NCBI GenBank assembly: GCA_965203665.1
Contig: OZ241905.1
Span: 2,418,001 to 2,482,000 of the forward strand
Origin: Bin75 sp965203665
GTDB lineage: Bacteria > Nitrospirota > Nitrospiria > Nitrospirales > UBA8639
Reading direction: 5' to 3'
DNA: 64,000 bases
The stretch's first letter is position 1. Each line of letters starts with the position of its first letter. The position numbers and the translations under genes were made by a program. Of this stretch, positions 41,418 through 48,816 are shown in pieces. Below the pieces are notes generated by a model, which did no database searches, was not told the DNA's origin, and was given only the letters and a program-made list of their open reading frames with translations.

Positions 41418-42436
41418 TGCTTCTCGTCTCCTTCCAACCACCCCAGCCCGTAATCGGAGAGCGTCCGCTTGCGCTTCCGTTGCTTGCCGGTATTGGTCGG
41501 CTGTTCCAGGCCGTTGATCTCAGCCCCGTCGGCGTACAAATAAGGGACTAGGATCATATGCTTCCGGCGGTCGATTTTGACGCAAGACGGCGAAATCAGG
41601 AACTCGGCAATGACCTGCATGGAATGGTCCGGCTGGACCCGCCAGATTTTTCCTGCGGTCATGTCGGACAGGTACAGGCTGCCGAATCGATCAAAATCGA
41701 GCCCGCTTAAATTGCGAAATTTTCCGGTAAAGAACGAATTGGAAATGACCTCGGTCAATGTGCGGTCTTCCGCAATTTCCATCACGGTCCCGTTGTCGAG
41801 GCTGGCGATCCAGAGCCGGCCCGACCTCGGGTGAACGGCCAGTCCGCGCGGCGACGCCAAATCCTCGTGTTGGAGATAGAGGGACACCTCGAAATCGCGT
41901 TGAGGGTCGATCCGGTACACGGCGTTTCCGGCCGTGTCCAGGACGTAGAGTTGCCCGCTGCCGTCGGCAATCAGATCCGTCAACGCCTCGACATGGAACG
42001 GGTGCAGGGGCACGGTCATCGTGGGTTCGCCGGTTTGCGCGTGAAAGCCGCGGATCACGGTGATATCGGCCACGTAGAGAGTGTCCCCGGCAATGCCCAT
42101 GCCATGGGGGGAATGCAGGATCACGTCGCCTCGACCGCCTTGAATGAAATGCCGCTCCAGCAGGTTGCCGTCCTGATCGAGTTTCGAGATGTATCCGTTA
42201 TTGTCGGCTGCGCCGGGTTCGCCATTGGCATTGGCGATGAAATAGCTCTCCCCCGAAGGATGAGCGATAAAGGATTGGGGGCTGCTCAACTCGCTGATGG
42301 GATTGCCCAACGCCGACAAAGGCCACCAACCAAGAAGCAGAAGCACGGCGATGGCGCGGAGCGTCGTCCGAAACAAGGCTGGCTGGGAATAGAAGGACGG
42401 GAATAAAACAAATTGGAGGGTAAAACAGTGTCTCAC
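41414..42436 (-). CDS. Exported NHL/SMP-30-like beta-propeller protein
   Basis: The 340-aa protein has a hydrophobic signal segment (AIAVLLLLGWWPLSALG, about residues 28-44). Repeated propeller blades follow (GYISKLDQDGNLLE, DTLYVADITVIRGF, GQLYVLDTAGNAVYRI, GRLWIASLDNGTVMEI, GSLYLSDMTAGKIWRV). The C-terminus is very basic (KQRKRKRTL). It is probably periplasmic. GTG 42436 is uncertain because TTG 42376 would place the signal peptide at the very N-terminus. Ligand and role are unknown. It is coupled by GTGA to the Cys-rich gene. Confidence 0.75.
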   Translation of the reverse strand: MRHCFTLQFVLFPSFYSQPALFRTTLRAIAVLLLLGWWPLSALGNPISELSSPQSFIAHPSGESYFIANANGEPGAADNNGYISKLDQDGNLLERHFIQGGRGDVILHSPHGMGIAGDTLYVADITVIRGFHAQTGEPTMTVPLHPFHVEALTDLIADGSGQLYVLDTAGNAVYRIDPQRDFEVSLYLQHEDLASPRGLAVHPRSGRLWIASLDNGTVMEIAEDRTLTEVISNSFFTGKFRNLSGLDFDRFGSLYLSDMTAGKIWRVQPDHSMQVIAEFLISPSCVKIDRRKHMILVPYLYADGAEINGLEQPTNTGKQRKRKRTLSDYGLGWLEGDEKQ

Positions 42437-42501
42437 AACGGCATGCTACGGAACCCTTTGGGAGGTGTCAAGGCAGTGCGTATGTCACCTTTTCTCCTTG
42501 A

Positions 42502-42531
42502 TTGACGGGAATTTTTCAGCCCTGTTATCGT
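42502..42531 (+). promoter_or_regulatory. Predicted promoter of folD
   Basis: TTGACG (42502-42507) and TATCGT (42526-42531) are separated by 18 bases in the divergent gap between the propeller gene and folD. The predicted start lies about 40 bases before folD. The match is moderate. Confidence 0.4.
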
Positions 42532-42575
42532 AGCGTGACGCGTAAATGGTTCCCTTCCACGTTAAGGAGGATGAT

Positions 42576-43430
42576 GTGGCGGCTCAACTCATTGATGGGA
42601 AAAATTTGGCACAGGACATTCGGGACGGCATTGGCCGGGACGTGCGAGCGCTTGAAGCTCAAACCGGCGTTCGTCCGGGTTTGGCCGTGGTGTTGGTCGG
42701 CGAGGATCCGGCCTCCGCGGTCTACGTTCGCAATAAAAAGAAGGCCTGCGATACCGCCGGCCTGTACGTGGCCGACCATCATTTGTCCGCGGAGACCAGC
42801 CAGGCCGAGTTGTTGACTCTCGTTGATCAGTTGAACGCGGACCCCAAGATCCACGGAATTTTGGTGCAACTCCCTTTGCCGGCGCATATTGAGGGGGAGG
42901 CCGTGCTCAATGCCATCGCTCCCGACAAGGACGTCGATGGCTTTCATCCATACAACATCGGCCGGTTGGTCGCGGGGGAGCCCGTATTTGTCCCCTGTAC
43001 GCCCAAAGGGGTAGTCCGCATGATCGAATCCACCGGCGAACCCATCGCCGGGAAGAAGGCCGTCGTGGTCGGCCGCAGCAACATCGTGGGTAAGCCCGTG
43101 GCCATGCTTCTCCTGCATCAGCATGCCACCGTGACCATGTGCCATTCCCGGACGAAGGACCTGCCCGCGGTCTGCCGGGAAGCCGATATTCTGGTGGCCG
43201 CGATCGGTAAACCCCGGTTCGTCACACGCGACATGGTCAAGGAGGGGGCCATCGTCCTTGACGTGGGCATCAATCGACTCGATGACGGCCGGTTGGTGGG
43301 CGACGTGGATTTCGAACCGGTGCGTGAACGTGCCGGATGGATTTCCCCCGTGCCCGGAGGCGTGGGACCCATGACCATTGCCATGTTATTGGCGAACACG
43401 TTGGAAGGAGCCAGGCGAACGGCTGCTTGA
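42576..43430 (+). CDS. folD: Bifunctional methylenetetrahydrofolate dehydrogenase / methenyltetrahydrofolate cyclohydrolase FolD
   Basis: FolD interconverts 5,10-methylene- and 10-formyl-tetrahydrofolate. From GTG 42576 it is 284 aa, preceded by AAGGAGG (42564-42570). Motifs include YVRNKKKACDTAG with the catalytic Lys, ILVQLPLP, DKDVDGFHPYNIG, PCTPKGVV, VVGRSNIVGKP and PVPGGVGPMT. It is followed by a metF-like gene and panB, forming a one-carbon group. Confidence 0.95.
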   Translation: MAAQLIDGKNLAQDIRDGIGRDVRALEAQTGVRPGLAVVLVGEDPASAVYVRNKKKACDTAGLYVADHHLSAETSQAELLTLVDQLNADPKIHGILVQLPLPAHIEGEAVLNAIAPDKDVDGFHPYNIGRLVAGEPVFVPCTPKGVVRMIESTGEPIAGKKAVVVGRSNIVGKPVAMLLLHQHATVTMCHSRTKDLPAVCREADILVAAIGKPRFVTRDMVKEGAIVLDVGINRLDDGRLVGDVDFEPVRERAGWISPVPGGVGPMTIAMLLANTLEGARRTAA

Positions 43431-43453
43431 AGGGAGTCGTTTCGATCCATGCC

Positions 43454-44338
43454 ATGACACCCCGCACGTTGCAACACACGTTGGCCCAAGGCCAGTTTGC
43501 CGTGACCGTCGAGTTGAACCCCCCGAAGGGGACGGACGTGTCGGAGTTACTTGAGACCGCCAAGTCCTTGAGCGGCCACGTGCATGGGATCAACGTGCTC
43601 GATAACGCCGCCGCGGTGATGCGCGCGAGTCCGGTGGCCGTGGCCCGCCTGCTGTATGAACAGGGGCATGACCCCGTGCTCCAACTCACCTGCCGGGATC
43701 GGAACCGGCTCGGCCTGCAATCGGATCTCCTGGGCGCGCACGTGCTCGGAATCCGGAACGTGCTGTGCCTGACGGGCGACAGCCCTGGCGCCGGCGATCA
43801 CAAGGATGCCAAACCGGTGTTCGACCTGGATACCGTAAAACTCATGCACGCGGTGAGCGAACTCAATCAGGGACGGGATCTGGCCGGCAACGCGTTGGAA
43901 GGACGGACCGCGTTCTTTATCGGTGGAGCCGCGGCTCCCGGCGCCGAACCCGATGAACTCCTGCACAAGAAATTTGAGGCCAAGGTCAACGCCGGCACGG
44001 ATTTTTTTCAGACGCAACCTGTCTTTTCGGCGAAGGTGATCCAACCTTTCATGGAGGCGGTGCGTCTCTATTCCCGCAAAGTGTTAGCCGGGGTCCTGGT
44101 ACTTCGGTCGGTAAAAATGGCAGAATACGTGAACGAGCATGTGCCGGGTATCGACGTGCCCGACGAGATCCTGCAGGAACTGCGGAACGCCGGAGACACG
44201 CATGTATCCGAAGCCGGGATTGAAATTGCCGTGCGAACCATTCGAGCCGTTCGTCCATTCTGTGACGGCGTGCACCTCATGGCCGGCCGGTTGGCGCATC
44301 GCCTGCCCGAGATTATCCGAAAGGCCGAGTTGAACTGA
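43454..44338 (+). CDS. metF: Methylenetetrahydrofolate reductase family protein (MetF-like)
   Basis: MetF reduces methylene-THF to methyl-THF with FAD. From ATG 43454 the product is 294 aa: VTVELNPPKGTDV, LQLTCRDRNRLGLQSDLLGAHVLGI, LTGDSPGAGDH, and the substrate segment FFQTQPVFSAKVI. It lacks the long C-terminal regulatory domain of eukaryotic enzymes. TTG 43427 (TTGA overlap with the folD stop) is an alternative start. Its last base is the first base of panB. The folD-metF-panB order supports a folate role. Confidence 0.88.
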   Translation: MTPRTLQHTLAQGQFAVTVELNPPKGTDVSELLETAKSLSGHVHGINVLDNAAAVMRASPVAVARLLYEQGHDPVLQLTCRDRNRLGLQSDLLGAHVLGIRNVLCLTGDSPGAGDHKDAKPVFDLDTVKLMHAVSELNQGRDLAGNALEGRTAFFIGGAAAPGAEPDELLHKKFEAKVNAGTDFFQTQPVFSAKVIQPFMEAVRLYSRKVLAGVLVLRSVKMAEYVNEHVPGIDVPDEILQELRNAGDTHVSEAGIEIAVRTIRAVRPFCDGVHLMAGRLAHRLPEIIRKAELN

Positions 44339-45123
44339 TGACGGTCCCCGAATTTCAAAGCCAAAAGGGAAAGAAAAAACTGGTGGTCGTGACGGCCTAC
44401 GATGCGCTGTTCACCCGCATCATCGAACAGGCCGGTATCGACGTCATTCTGGTCGGTGATTCGCTGGGTGTCGTGGTCCAGGGAAAACCGGACACATTGT
44501 CGGTCACCATGGACGATATGGTGTATCACACCCGGCTGGTGGCGCAAAGCCGTCAGCAGGCCATGGTCATCGCGGATATGCCGTTCATGAGTTACCAGGT
44601 CAGCGAGGAACGGGCGATTCACAATGCGGGTCGCTTGATCCAGGCGGGAGCCTTGGCCGTCAAATTGGAGGGAGGCGGCGCCATGGTGGACCGGGTCCGC
44701 GCCCTGACCACCGTGGGCATCCCGGTGATGGGTCATCTCGGCATGACGCCGCAATCCGTGAACCGCTACGGCGGCTACAAAGTGCAAGGCCGAGAAGCCA
44801 CCCAAGCCGACGCGTTGCTCAACGATGCCAAGGCGCTGGAAGCCGCCGGGGCGTTTGCCCTGGTTCTGGAGGCGGTGCCAGCTACCGTGGCACAATCCAT
44901 GACCCAAGCGGTCTCCATTCCCACCATCGGGATCGGGGCGGGGCCCCACTGCGACGGCCAGGTGTTGGTCCTGTATGACCTGCTCGGCCTGTTCGACGAG
45001 TTCGTGCCGAAATTCGTCAAGCCCTACGCCCACCTCAAAGCCGACGCCCTCCAGGCCTTGCGGCGTTTCAAGGAAGAGGTGGAGTGTCAGAAGTTTCCCA
45101 CCGATCAGGAAAGCTACCAGTAA
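44338..45123 (+). CDS. panB: 3-methyl-2-oxobutanoate hydroxymethyltransferase PanB
   Basis: PanB uses methylene-THF to make ketopantoate, the first committed step to pantothenate, CoA and ACP. The 261-aa protein has VVTAYDALFTRIIEQAGIDVILVGDSLG with metal-binding Asp residues, ADMPFMSYQ, KLEGGG, GHLGMTPQSV and GIGAGPHCDGQVLV. It starts at the last base of the metF-like stop (TGATG), so the two are coupled and share folate chemistry. Confidence 0.96.
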   Translation: MTVPEFQSQKGKKKLVVVTAYDALFTRIIEQAGIDVILVGDSLGVVVQGKPDTLSVTMDDMVYHTRLVAQSRQQAMVIADMPFMSYQVSEERAIHNAGRLIQAGALAVKLEGGGAMVDRVRALTTVGIPVMGHLGMTPQSVNRYGGYKVQGREATQADALLNDAKALEAAGAFALVLEAVPATVAQSMTQAVSIPTIGIGAGPHCDGQVLVLYDLLGLFDEFVPKFVKPYAHLKADALQALRRFKEEVECQKFPTDQESYQ

Positions 45124-45226
45124 ATTCAATTAAACGGTTTGTGGTCGGTCGGTGCCCGGCCTGCGAGTGCCTCCTGCGGTCATGTGCGCACGAGTCTGCG
45201 TGGCCCACCAATGCCCATCCACGCTA

Positions 45227-45255
45227 TTGACAAATAATGAAGGGGGCCCTAGGAT
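45227..45255 (+). promoter_or_regulatory. Predicted promoter of purA
   Basis: TTGACA (45227-45232) is followed after 17 bases by TAGGAT (45250-45255). Transcription would start near 45262, immediately before the terminator hairpin at 45264-45291. The same TTGACA-N17-TAGnAT layout occurs upstream of tRNA-Lys and of the secreted-protein gene. Confidence 0.55.
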
Positions 45256-45263
45256 CGTTGCAT

Positions 45264-45298
45264 GGGCTCTGGCATCAGGTTGGCCGGGCCCTTTTTTT
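45264..45298 (+). terminator. Intrinsic terminator in the panB-purA gap (possible purA attenuator)
   Basis: GGGCTC(T)GGC (45264-45273) pairs with GCCGGGCCC (45283-45291) with one bulged T and one G-T wobble. Seven T residues follow at 45292-45298. It can end panB transcripts. Because the only visible purA promoter lies upstream of it, it also sits in the purA leader, 30 bases before the start codon. Confidence 0.75.
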
Positions 45299-45327
45299 GT
45301 GACTATTTTCCGGAAAAGGCTGGATAC

Positions 45328-46656
45328 ATGGGAAATTTGGTGGTCATCGGCTCCCAGTGGGGGGATGAAGGCAAGGGAAAAATCGTCGATATCCTGGCCC
45401 GGGAGGCGGATCTCATCGTGCGCTTCCAGGGTGGCTCCAATGCCGGGCATACGGTCGTCACGAAGAAAGGCACGTTCGTCTTTCACTTGATTCCATCAGG
45501 AATCCTGTCCAGGGGAAAACAGTGTGTTTTAAGCAACGGGGTGGTGATCGACCCCGGGGCCTTGATCGAAGAACTGGATCAACTGGCGGCCCAGGGCATC
45601 AAGGTGGGGCGGAATTTTGCCATCAGCCAGCGCGCGCATCTGATCATGCCGTATCATAAGGCCATCGACAAAGCCGCGGAAAAGGCCAAGGGTGCTCGCC
45701 GGATCGGGACCACCGGCAAGGGAATCGGCCCGGCCTACGTGGACAAAATGGCGCGTATCGGGATTCGGATGGGCGACCTGCTCGATCCCGAAGGGTTTCG
45801 GGACAAAGTGGAACGGAGTTTGGCCGAAATCAACAGTTTTCTCCGGCACGTCTACGGCGTGCGCGTGTTTCAGGCCGACCGGATTTGTGAAGAATATCTG
45901 GCCTATGCGCGACGCCTGGCTCCGTACATGACGGATGATTCCTTGCTGATTCACAAGGCCATGGAAAGCGGGCGGCGCGTGCTCTTTGAGGGGGCTCAGG
46001 GGACGCACTTGGACGTGGATCTGGGGACGTACCCTTTTGTGACGTCCTCCAATGCCTGTGCCGGTGGCGCATGTACCGGAGGAGGGGTGGGCCCGACAAG
46101 AATCGACGCGGTGCTGGGTGTCACCAAAGCCTATACCACGCGCGTGGGCAGCGGGCCGTTTCCCACGGAGTTGTCCGATGACGTGGGCAGTGGGTTACAG
46201 GAGCGCGGGCAGGAATTCGGTGCGACCACGGGCCGGGCTCGTCGGTGTGGATGGTTGGACGCGGTGCTGTTGCGGTACGCGGTCCGGGTGAACGGCTGCA
46301 CGTCGCTGGCGGTGACGAAACTGGACGTGTTGGATGGGGCGCCGGAACTCAAAATTGCGGTCGGGTATCGTCATCAGGGCAAACTGTACCGCGAGATGCC
46401 CGTCGACTCACGTATCCTCGCGCAGTGCGAACCCGTGTATGAAGTGTTCCCGGGATGGAAAGGAACGACGACCGGCGCGACGTCCTACAAGGCGTTACCG
46501 GTTGAGGCCAAGCGGTATCTGAGGCGTATCGAGGCCCTTACATCGTGCCCGATCGACATCGTTTCAACGGGTTCTCATCGGGAACATACGATCGTGCTGA
46601 AGAACCCCATGGCGCAGACGCGTCCTCGGCGCAAACTTTCCCAAGTCAGTGCCTGA
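45328..46656 (+). CDS. purA: Adenylosuccinate synthetase
   Basis: PurA condenses IMP and aspartate with GTP on the route to AMP. From ATG 45328 it is 442 aa, starting MGNLVVIGSQWGDEGKGK with catalytic Asp13. Other motifs include GSNAGHTVV, GTTGKGIGPAY, GAQGTHLDVDLGTYPFVTSSN and TTGRARRCGWLD. An in-frame extension to 45262 runs through the terminator hairpin and is not expected to be translated. It is followed by tRNA-Lys. Confidence 0.96.
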   Translation: MGNLVVIGSQWGDEGKGKIVDILAREADLIVRFQGGSNAGHTVVTKKGTFVFHLIPSGILSRGKQCVLSNGVVIDPGALIEELDQLAAQGIKVGRNFAISQRAHLIMPYHKAIDKAAEKAKGARRIGTTGKGIGPAYVDKMARIGIRMGDLLDPEGFRDKVERSLAEINSFLRHVYGVRVFQADRICEEYLAYARRLAPYMTDDSLLIHKAMESGRRVLFEGAQGTHLDVDLGTYPFVTSSNACAGGACTGGGVGPTRIDAVLGVTKAYTTRVGSGPFPTELSDDVGSGLQERGQEFGATTGRARRCGWLDAVLLRYAVRVNGCTSLAVTKLDVLDGAPELKIAVGYRHQGKLYREMPVDSRILAQCEPVYEVFPGWKGTTTGATSYKALPVEAKRYLRRIEALTSCPIDIVSTGSHREHTIVLKNPMAQTRPRRKLSQVSA

Positions 46657-46698
46657 CACAAGCATGGCCCTACGGTTGAGCCTGCGGGGCTCCGGCGT

Positions 46699-46727
46699 TT
46701 GACAACCCCGGGAGCGGTTGTTAGCAT
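46699..46727 (+). promoter_or_regulatory. Predicted promoter of tRNA-Lys
   Basis: TTGACA (46699-46704), a 17-base spacer and TAGCAT (46722-46727) lie just upstream of the tRNA. A start near 46734 would leave a leader of about five bases. Confidence 0.6.
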
Positions 46728-46738
46728 CCGGTGCAGGT

Positions 46739-46814
46739 GAGCCGCTAGCTCAGTTGGCAGAGCATCGCCCTTTTAAGGCGAGGGCCCTCGGTTCGAGCCC
46801 GAGGCGGCTCACCA
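46739..46814 (+). tRNA. tRNA-Lys (anticodon TTT), CCA encoded
   Basis: A complete 76-base cloverleaf can be drawn. The acceptor stem is GAGCCGC/GCGGCTC, the D arm is GCTC...GAGC, and the anticodon stem TCGCC/GGCGA has the loop CTTTTAA, giving anticodon TTT. The T stem is CTCGG/CCGAG with loop TTCGAGC. A discriminator A and encoded CCA end the gene, followed by a short T run. Confidence 0.97.
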
Positions 46815-46972
46815 TTTTTGACGAAGCGACGAGCCTCCTGCCGTATCAGAATTCCGTCCTCCCCCAATGTGGATGCCTGGCGGAGGATGAGTGGCGTCGA
46901 TAGGAATCTGAGACTGGCGGAAGGACGCCTATCTTGCCTTCGGTCAGGGAGAAATGCTAAGGTCTTGACAGT

Positions 46973-46999
46973 AAAGTGGGCGGAAGCCCACTTTTTTTT
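46973..46999 (+). terminator. Intrinsic terminator upstream of rimP
   Basis: AAAGTGGGC (46973-46981) pairs perfectly with GCCCACTTT (46986-46994) across a GGAA tetraloop, and the T-tract runs to 46999. It lies 159 bases after tRNA-Lys and 50 bases before the rimP ATG. It could end the tRNA transcript or act as an attenuator in the nus-operon leader. Confidence 0.85.
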
Positions 47000-47048
47000 G
47001 CATTGCTGTTCTCCCGAAAAGCATCCCGGAAGGCGTGGAATTTCGGAA

Positions 47049-47522
47049 ATGAACGGGCTGGAGAGCCAAGTCCAGCGTATCGCCGAGCCGATTGCCAAGG
47101 CCCTACGCCTTGACATTGTCGACATCGAGTGTCACGGCAAGGGAGCCAAAACCATCGTGCGGGTGTTCGTGGAGAAAGAGGGAGGCATCGGGATTCAGGA
47201 TTGTGAACAGTTTCACCATTCGCTCGGGCGAGCGCTTGACGTGGCCGATCCGGTTCCGCACGCCTATCGTCTCGAGGTGTCATCTCCGGGTCTCGATCGC
47301 CCGCTGAAACAGCGAAAGGACTATGATCAGGCGGTCGGACTGAACATTCGAGTCAAGGTCCATGCCCCCGTTCAGGGGAAGGGAACGGTGATCGGTCAGT
47401 TGACCGAGGTCGATGACCGAGGCATTACCCTGCAGGTCCCGGTGCGAAAATCAAGGCTGTCTCGACAGGTGGTTCTTGAGTGGGATGCCGTCGCCCAGGC
47501 CAAACGCGAAATCGAATGGTAA
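47049..47522 (+). CDS. rimP: Ribosome maturation factor RimP
   Basis: RimP assists 30S maturation. From ATG 47049 it is 157 aa: IAEPIAKALRLDIVDIECHGKGAKTIVRVFVEKEGG, then CEQFHHSLGRALDVADPVPHAYRLEVSSPGLDRPLK and a C-terminal SH3-like domain. The longer frame from 46818 runs through the terminator and was rejected. RimP-NusA is the classic start of the nus operon. Confidence 0.93.
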   Translation: MNGLESQVQRIAEPIAKALRLDIVDIECHGKGAKTIVRVFVEKEGGIGIQDCEQFHHSLGRALDVADPVPHAYRLEVSSPGLDRPLKQRKDYDQAVGLNIRVKVHAPVQGKGTVIGQLTEVDDRGITLQVPVRKSRLSRQVVLEWDAVAQAKREIEW

Positions 47523-47592
47523 CGGAGGACTTGAAAGAGGGTGAAGCAGTCGAGTCTGAGCCGATTACGGGTCAGCACGAAGAGGGGCGGTT

Positions 47593-48807
47593 ATGAAGCG
47601 TGAACTGATGGCAGTCATCGAACAAGTGGGGCGTGAAAAAGGTATTGATAAACATCGGGTGCTTGCGGCCGTGGAATCTGCGCTGCTGACCGCGGCGAAG
47701 AAACGGTATGGCAACAACGAGAATATCCAGGTCCAAATCGATCCGGAAACCGGGGAAATTTCCATCGTGTCCTTGAAGACCATTGCGGATCAGATCACCG
47801 ATACCAATGCCCAGATTTCTCTGGAGGAAGCGCGGTCCATTGATGGAGAAGCTGAATTGGGCGATGAAATCGGCTCGCTCATTGACGTCGAGGAATTCGG
47901 GCGGATCGCGGCACAAGCGGCGAAACAGGTGATTTGTCAAAAAGTCCGGGAAGCCACGTGGGAGGCGGTCGAGAGGGAATACTCCAAGCGCGAAGGAGAA
48001 TTGGTGCACGGCATCATCCTTGGGCAGGAACGCCGGAACTACCTGGTGGAAATCGGAAAGACCGAAGCCGTCTTACCCGTTCACGAACAAATTCCTCGTG
48101 AGGTTCATCGTCGAGGGGACCGTGTTCGGGCGTTGTTGTTGGAAGTGCGCCGGACCCCGAAAGACGTCCAGGTGATTCTGTCCCGTGCCCACCCGCAGTT
48201 CGTGGTCCGGCTCTTTCAATTGGAGGTGCCGGAGGTCACGGAAAAAATTCTGGAAATCAAAGGGGTCGTGCGTGAACCCGGGGATCGGACCAAGATCGCG
48301 GTGTTCTCCAAGGATAAAGCCGTGGATCCGGTCGGCGCCTGCGTGGGGATTAAGGGTTCCCGTGTCCAGGCCATCGTGCGGGAACTCAAGGGAGAAAAGA
48401 TCGACATCATCCCGTGGACCACGGACCCCCGCGTGTTTATCGGCGAAGCGTTGAACCCGGCCTCCATCGAGAAAGTCGGCATCGACGAGGAGAAAAAGGC
48501 AGCCTTGGTCGTGGTGGCGGATTCGCAATTGTCACTGGCCATCGGCAAAAACGGGCAAAACGTCCGACTCGCTGCCAAATTGACCGGATGGAAAATCGAC
48601 ATCATCAGCGTCAGCGAGTATGAAAAAGAAAAACTCGAGCGGGAACGCGAAATCAAGGCCGCCTTGGCCGAGGAAACCGCGGCGCAACTGGAACAAGGGA
48701 CCGGCGCCGAAAAGCCGTCGTCGACCACTGCGGGTGACGGGGAAACGGATGAACCGCTCAAGGTGGCGTCCAGAGAGACGGTTGAATCCGGGGAGGCGTC
48801 CGCGTAA
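47593..48807 (+). CDS. nusA: Transcription termination/antitermination protein NusA
   Basis: NusA binds RNA polymerase and nascent RNA to control pausing, termination and antitermination. The 404-aa protein has the N-terminal RNAP-binding domain, an S1 domain (GELVHGIILGQERRNYLVEIGKTEAVLP), and KH domains (GACVGIKGSRVQAIVRELKGEKIDII and AIGKNGQNVRLAAKLTGW). An acidic tail follows. The acidic repeats of E. coli NusA are absent, as in most non-gamma bacteria. GAGGGGCGG precedes the ATG. Confidence 0.96.
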   Translation: MKRELMAVIEQVGREKGIDKHRVLAAVESALLTAAKKRYGNNENIQVQIDPETGEISIVSLKTIADQITDTNAQISLEEARSIDGEAELGDEIGSLIDVEEFGRIAAQAAKQVICQKVREATWEAVEREYSKREGELVHGIILGQERRNYLVEIGKTEAVLPVHEQIPREVHRRGDRVRALLLEVRRTPKDVQVILSRAHPQFVVRLFQLEVPEVTEKILEIKGVVREPGDRTKIAVFSKDKAVDPVGACVGIKGSRVQAIVRELKGEKIDIIPWTTDPRVFIGEALNPASIEKVGIDEEKKAALVVVADSQLSLAIGKNGQNVRLAAKLTGWKIDIISVSEYEKEKLEREREIKAALAEETAAQLEQGTGAEKPSSTTAGDGETDEPLKVASRETVESGEASA

Positions 48808-48816
48808 CGAATCACG

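Noticed and set aside
45262..45327. In-frame N-terminal extension of purA
   Set aside because: It runs through the terminator hairpin and T-tract; the PurA N-terminus MGNLVVIGSQWGDEG begins at 45328 with an AAAGG site.
46678..46692. GAGCC/GGCTC hairpin after purA as a terminator
   Set aside because: The stem is only 5 bp and no T-tract follows.
46965..46970. TTGACA just before the rimP terminator as a promoter
   Set aside because: The -10 position would fall inside the terminator stem (CCACTT) and does not match.
46818..47048. 77-residue N-terminal extension of RimP
   Set aside because: It crosses a perfect intrinsic terminator and is unlike any RimP; the family start is MNGLESQVQRIAEP at 47049.
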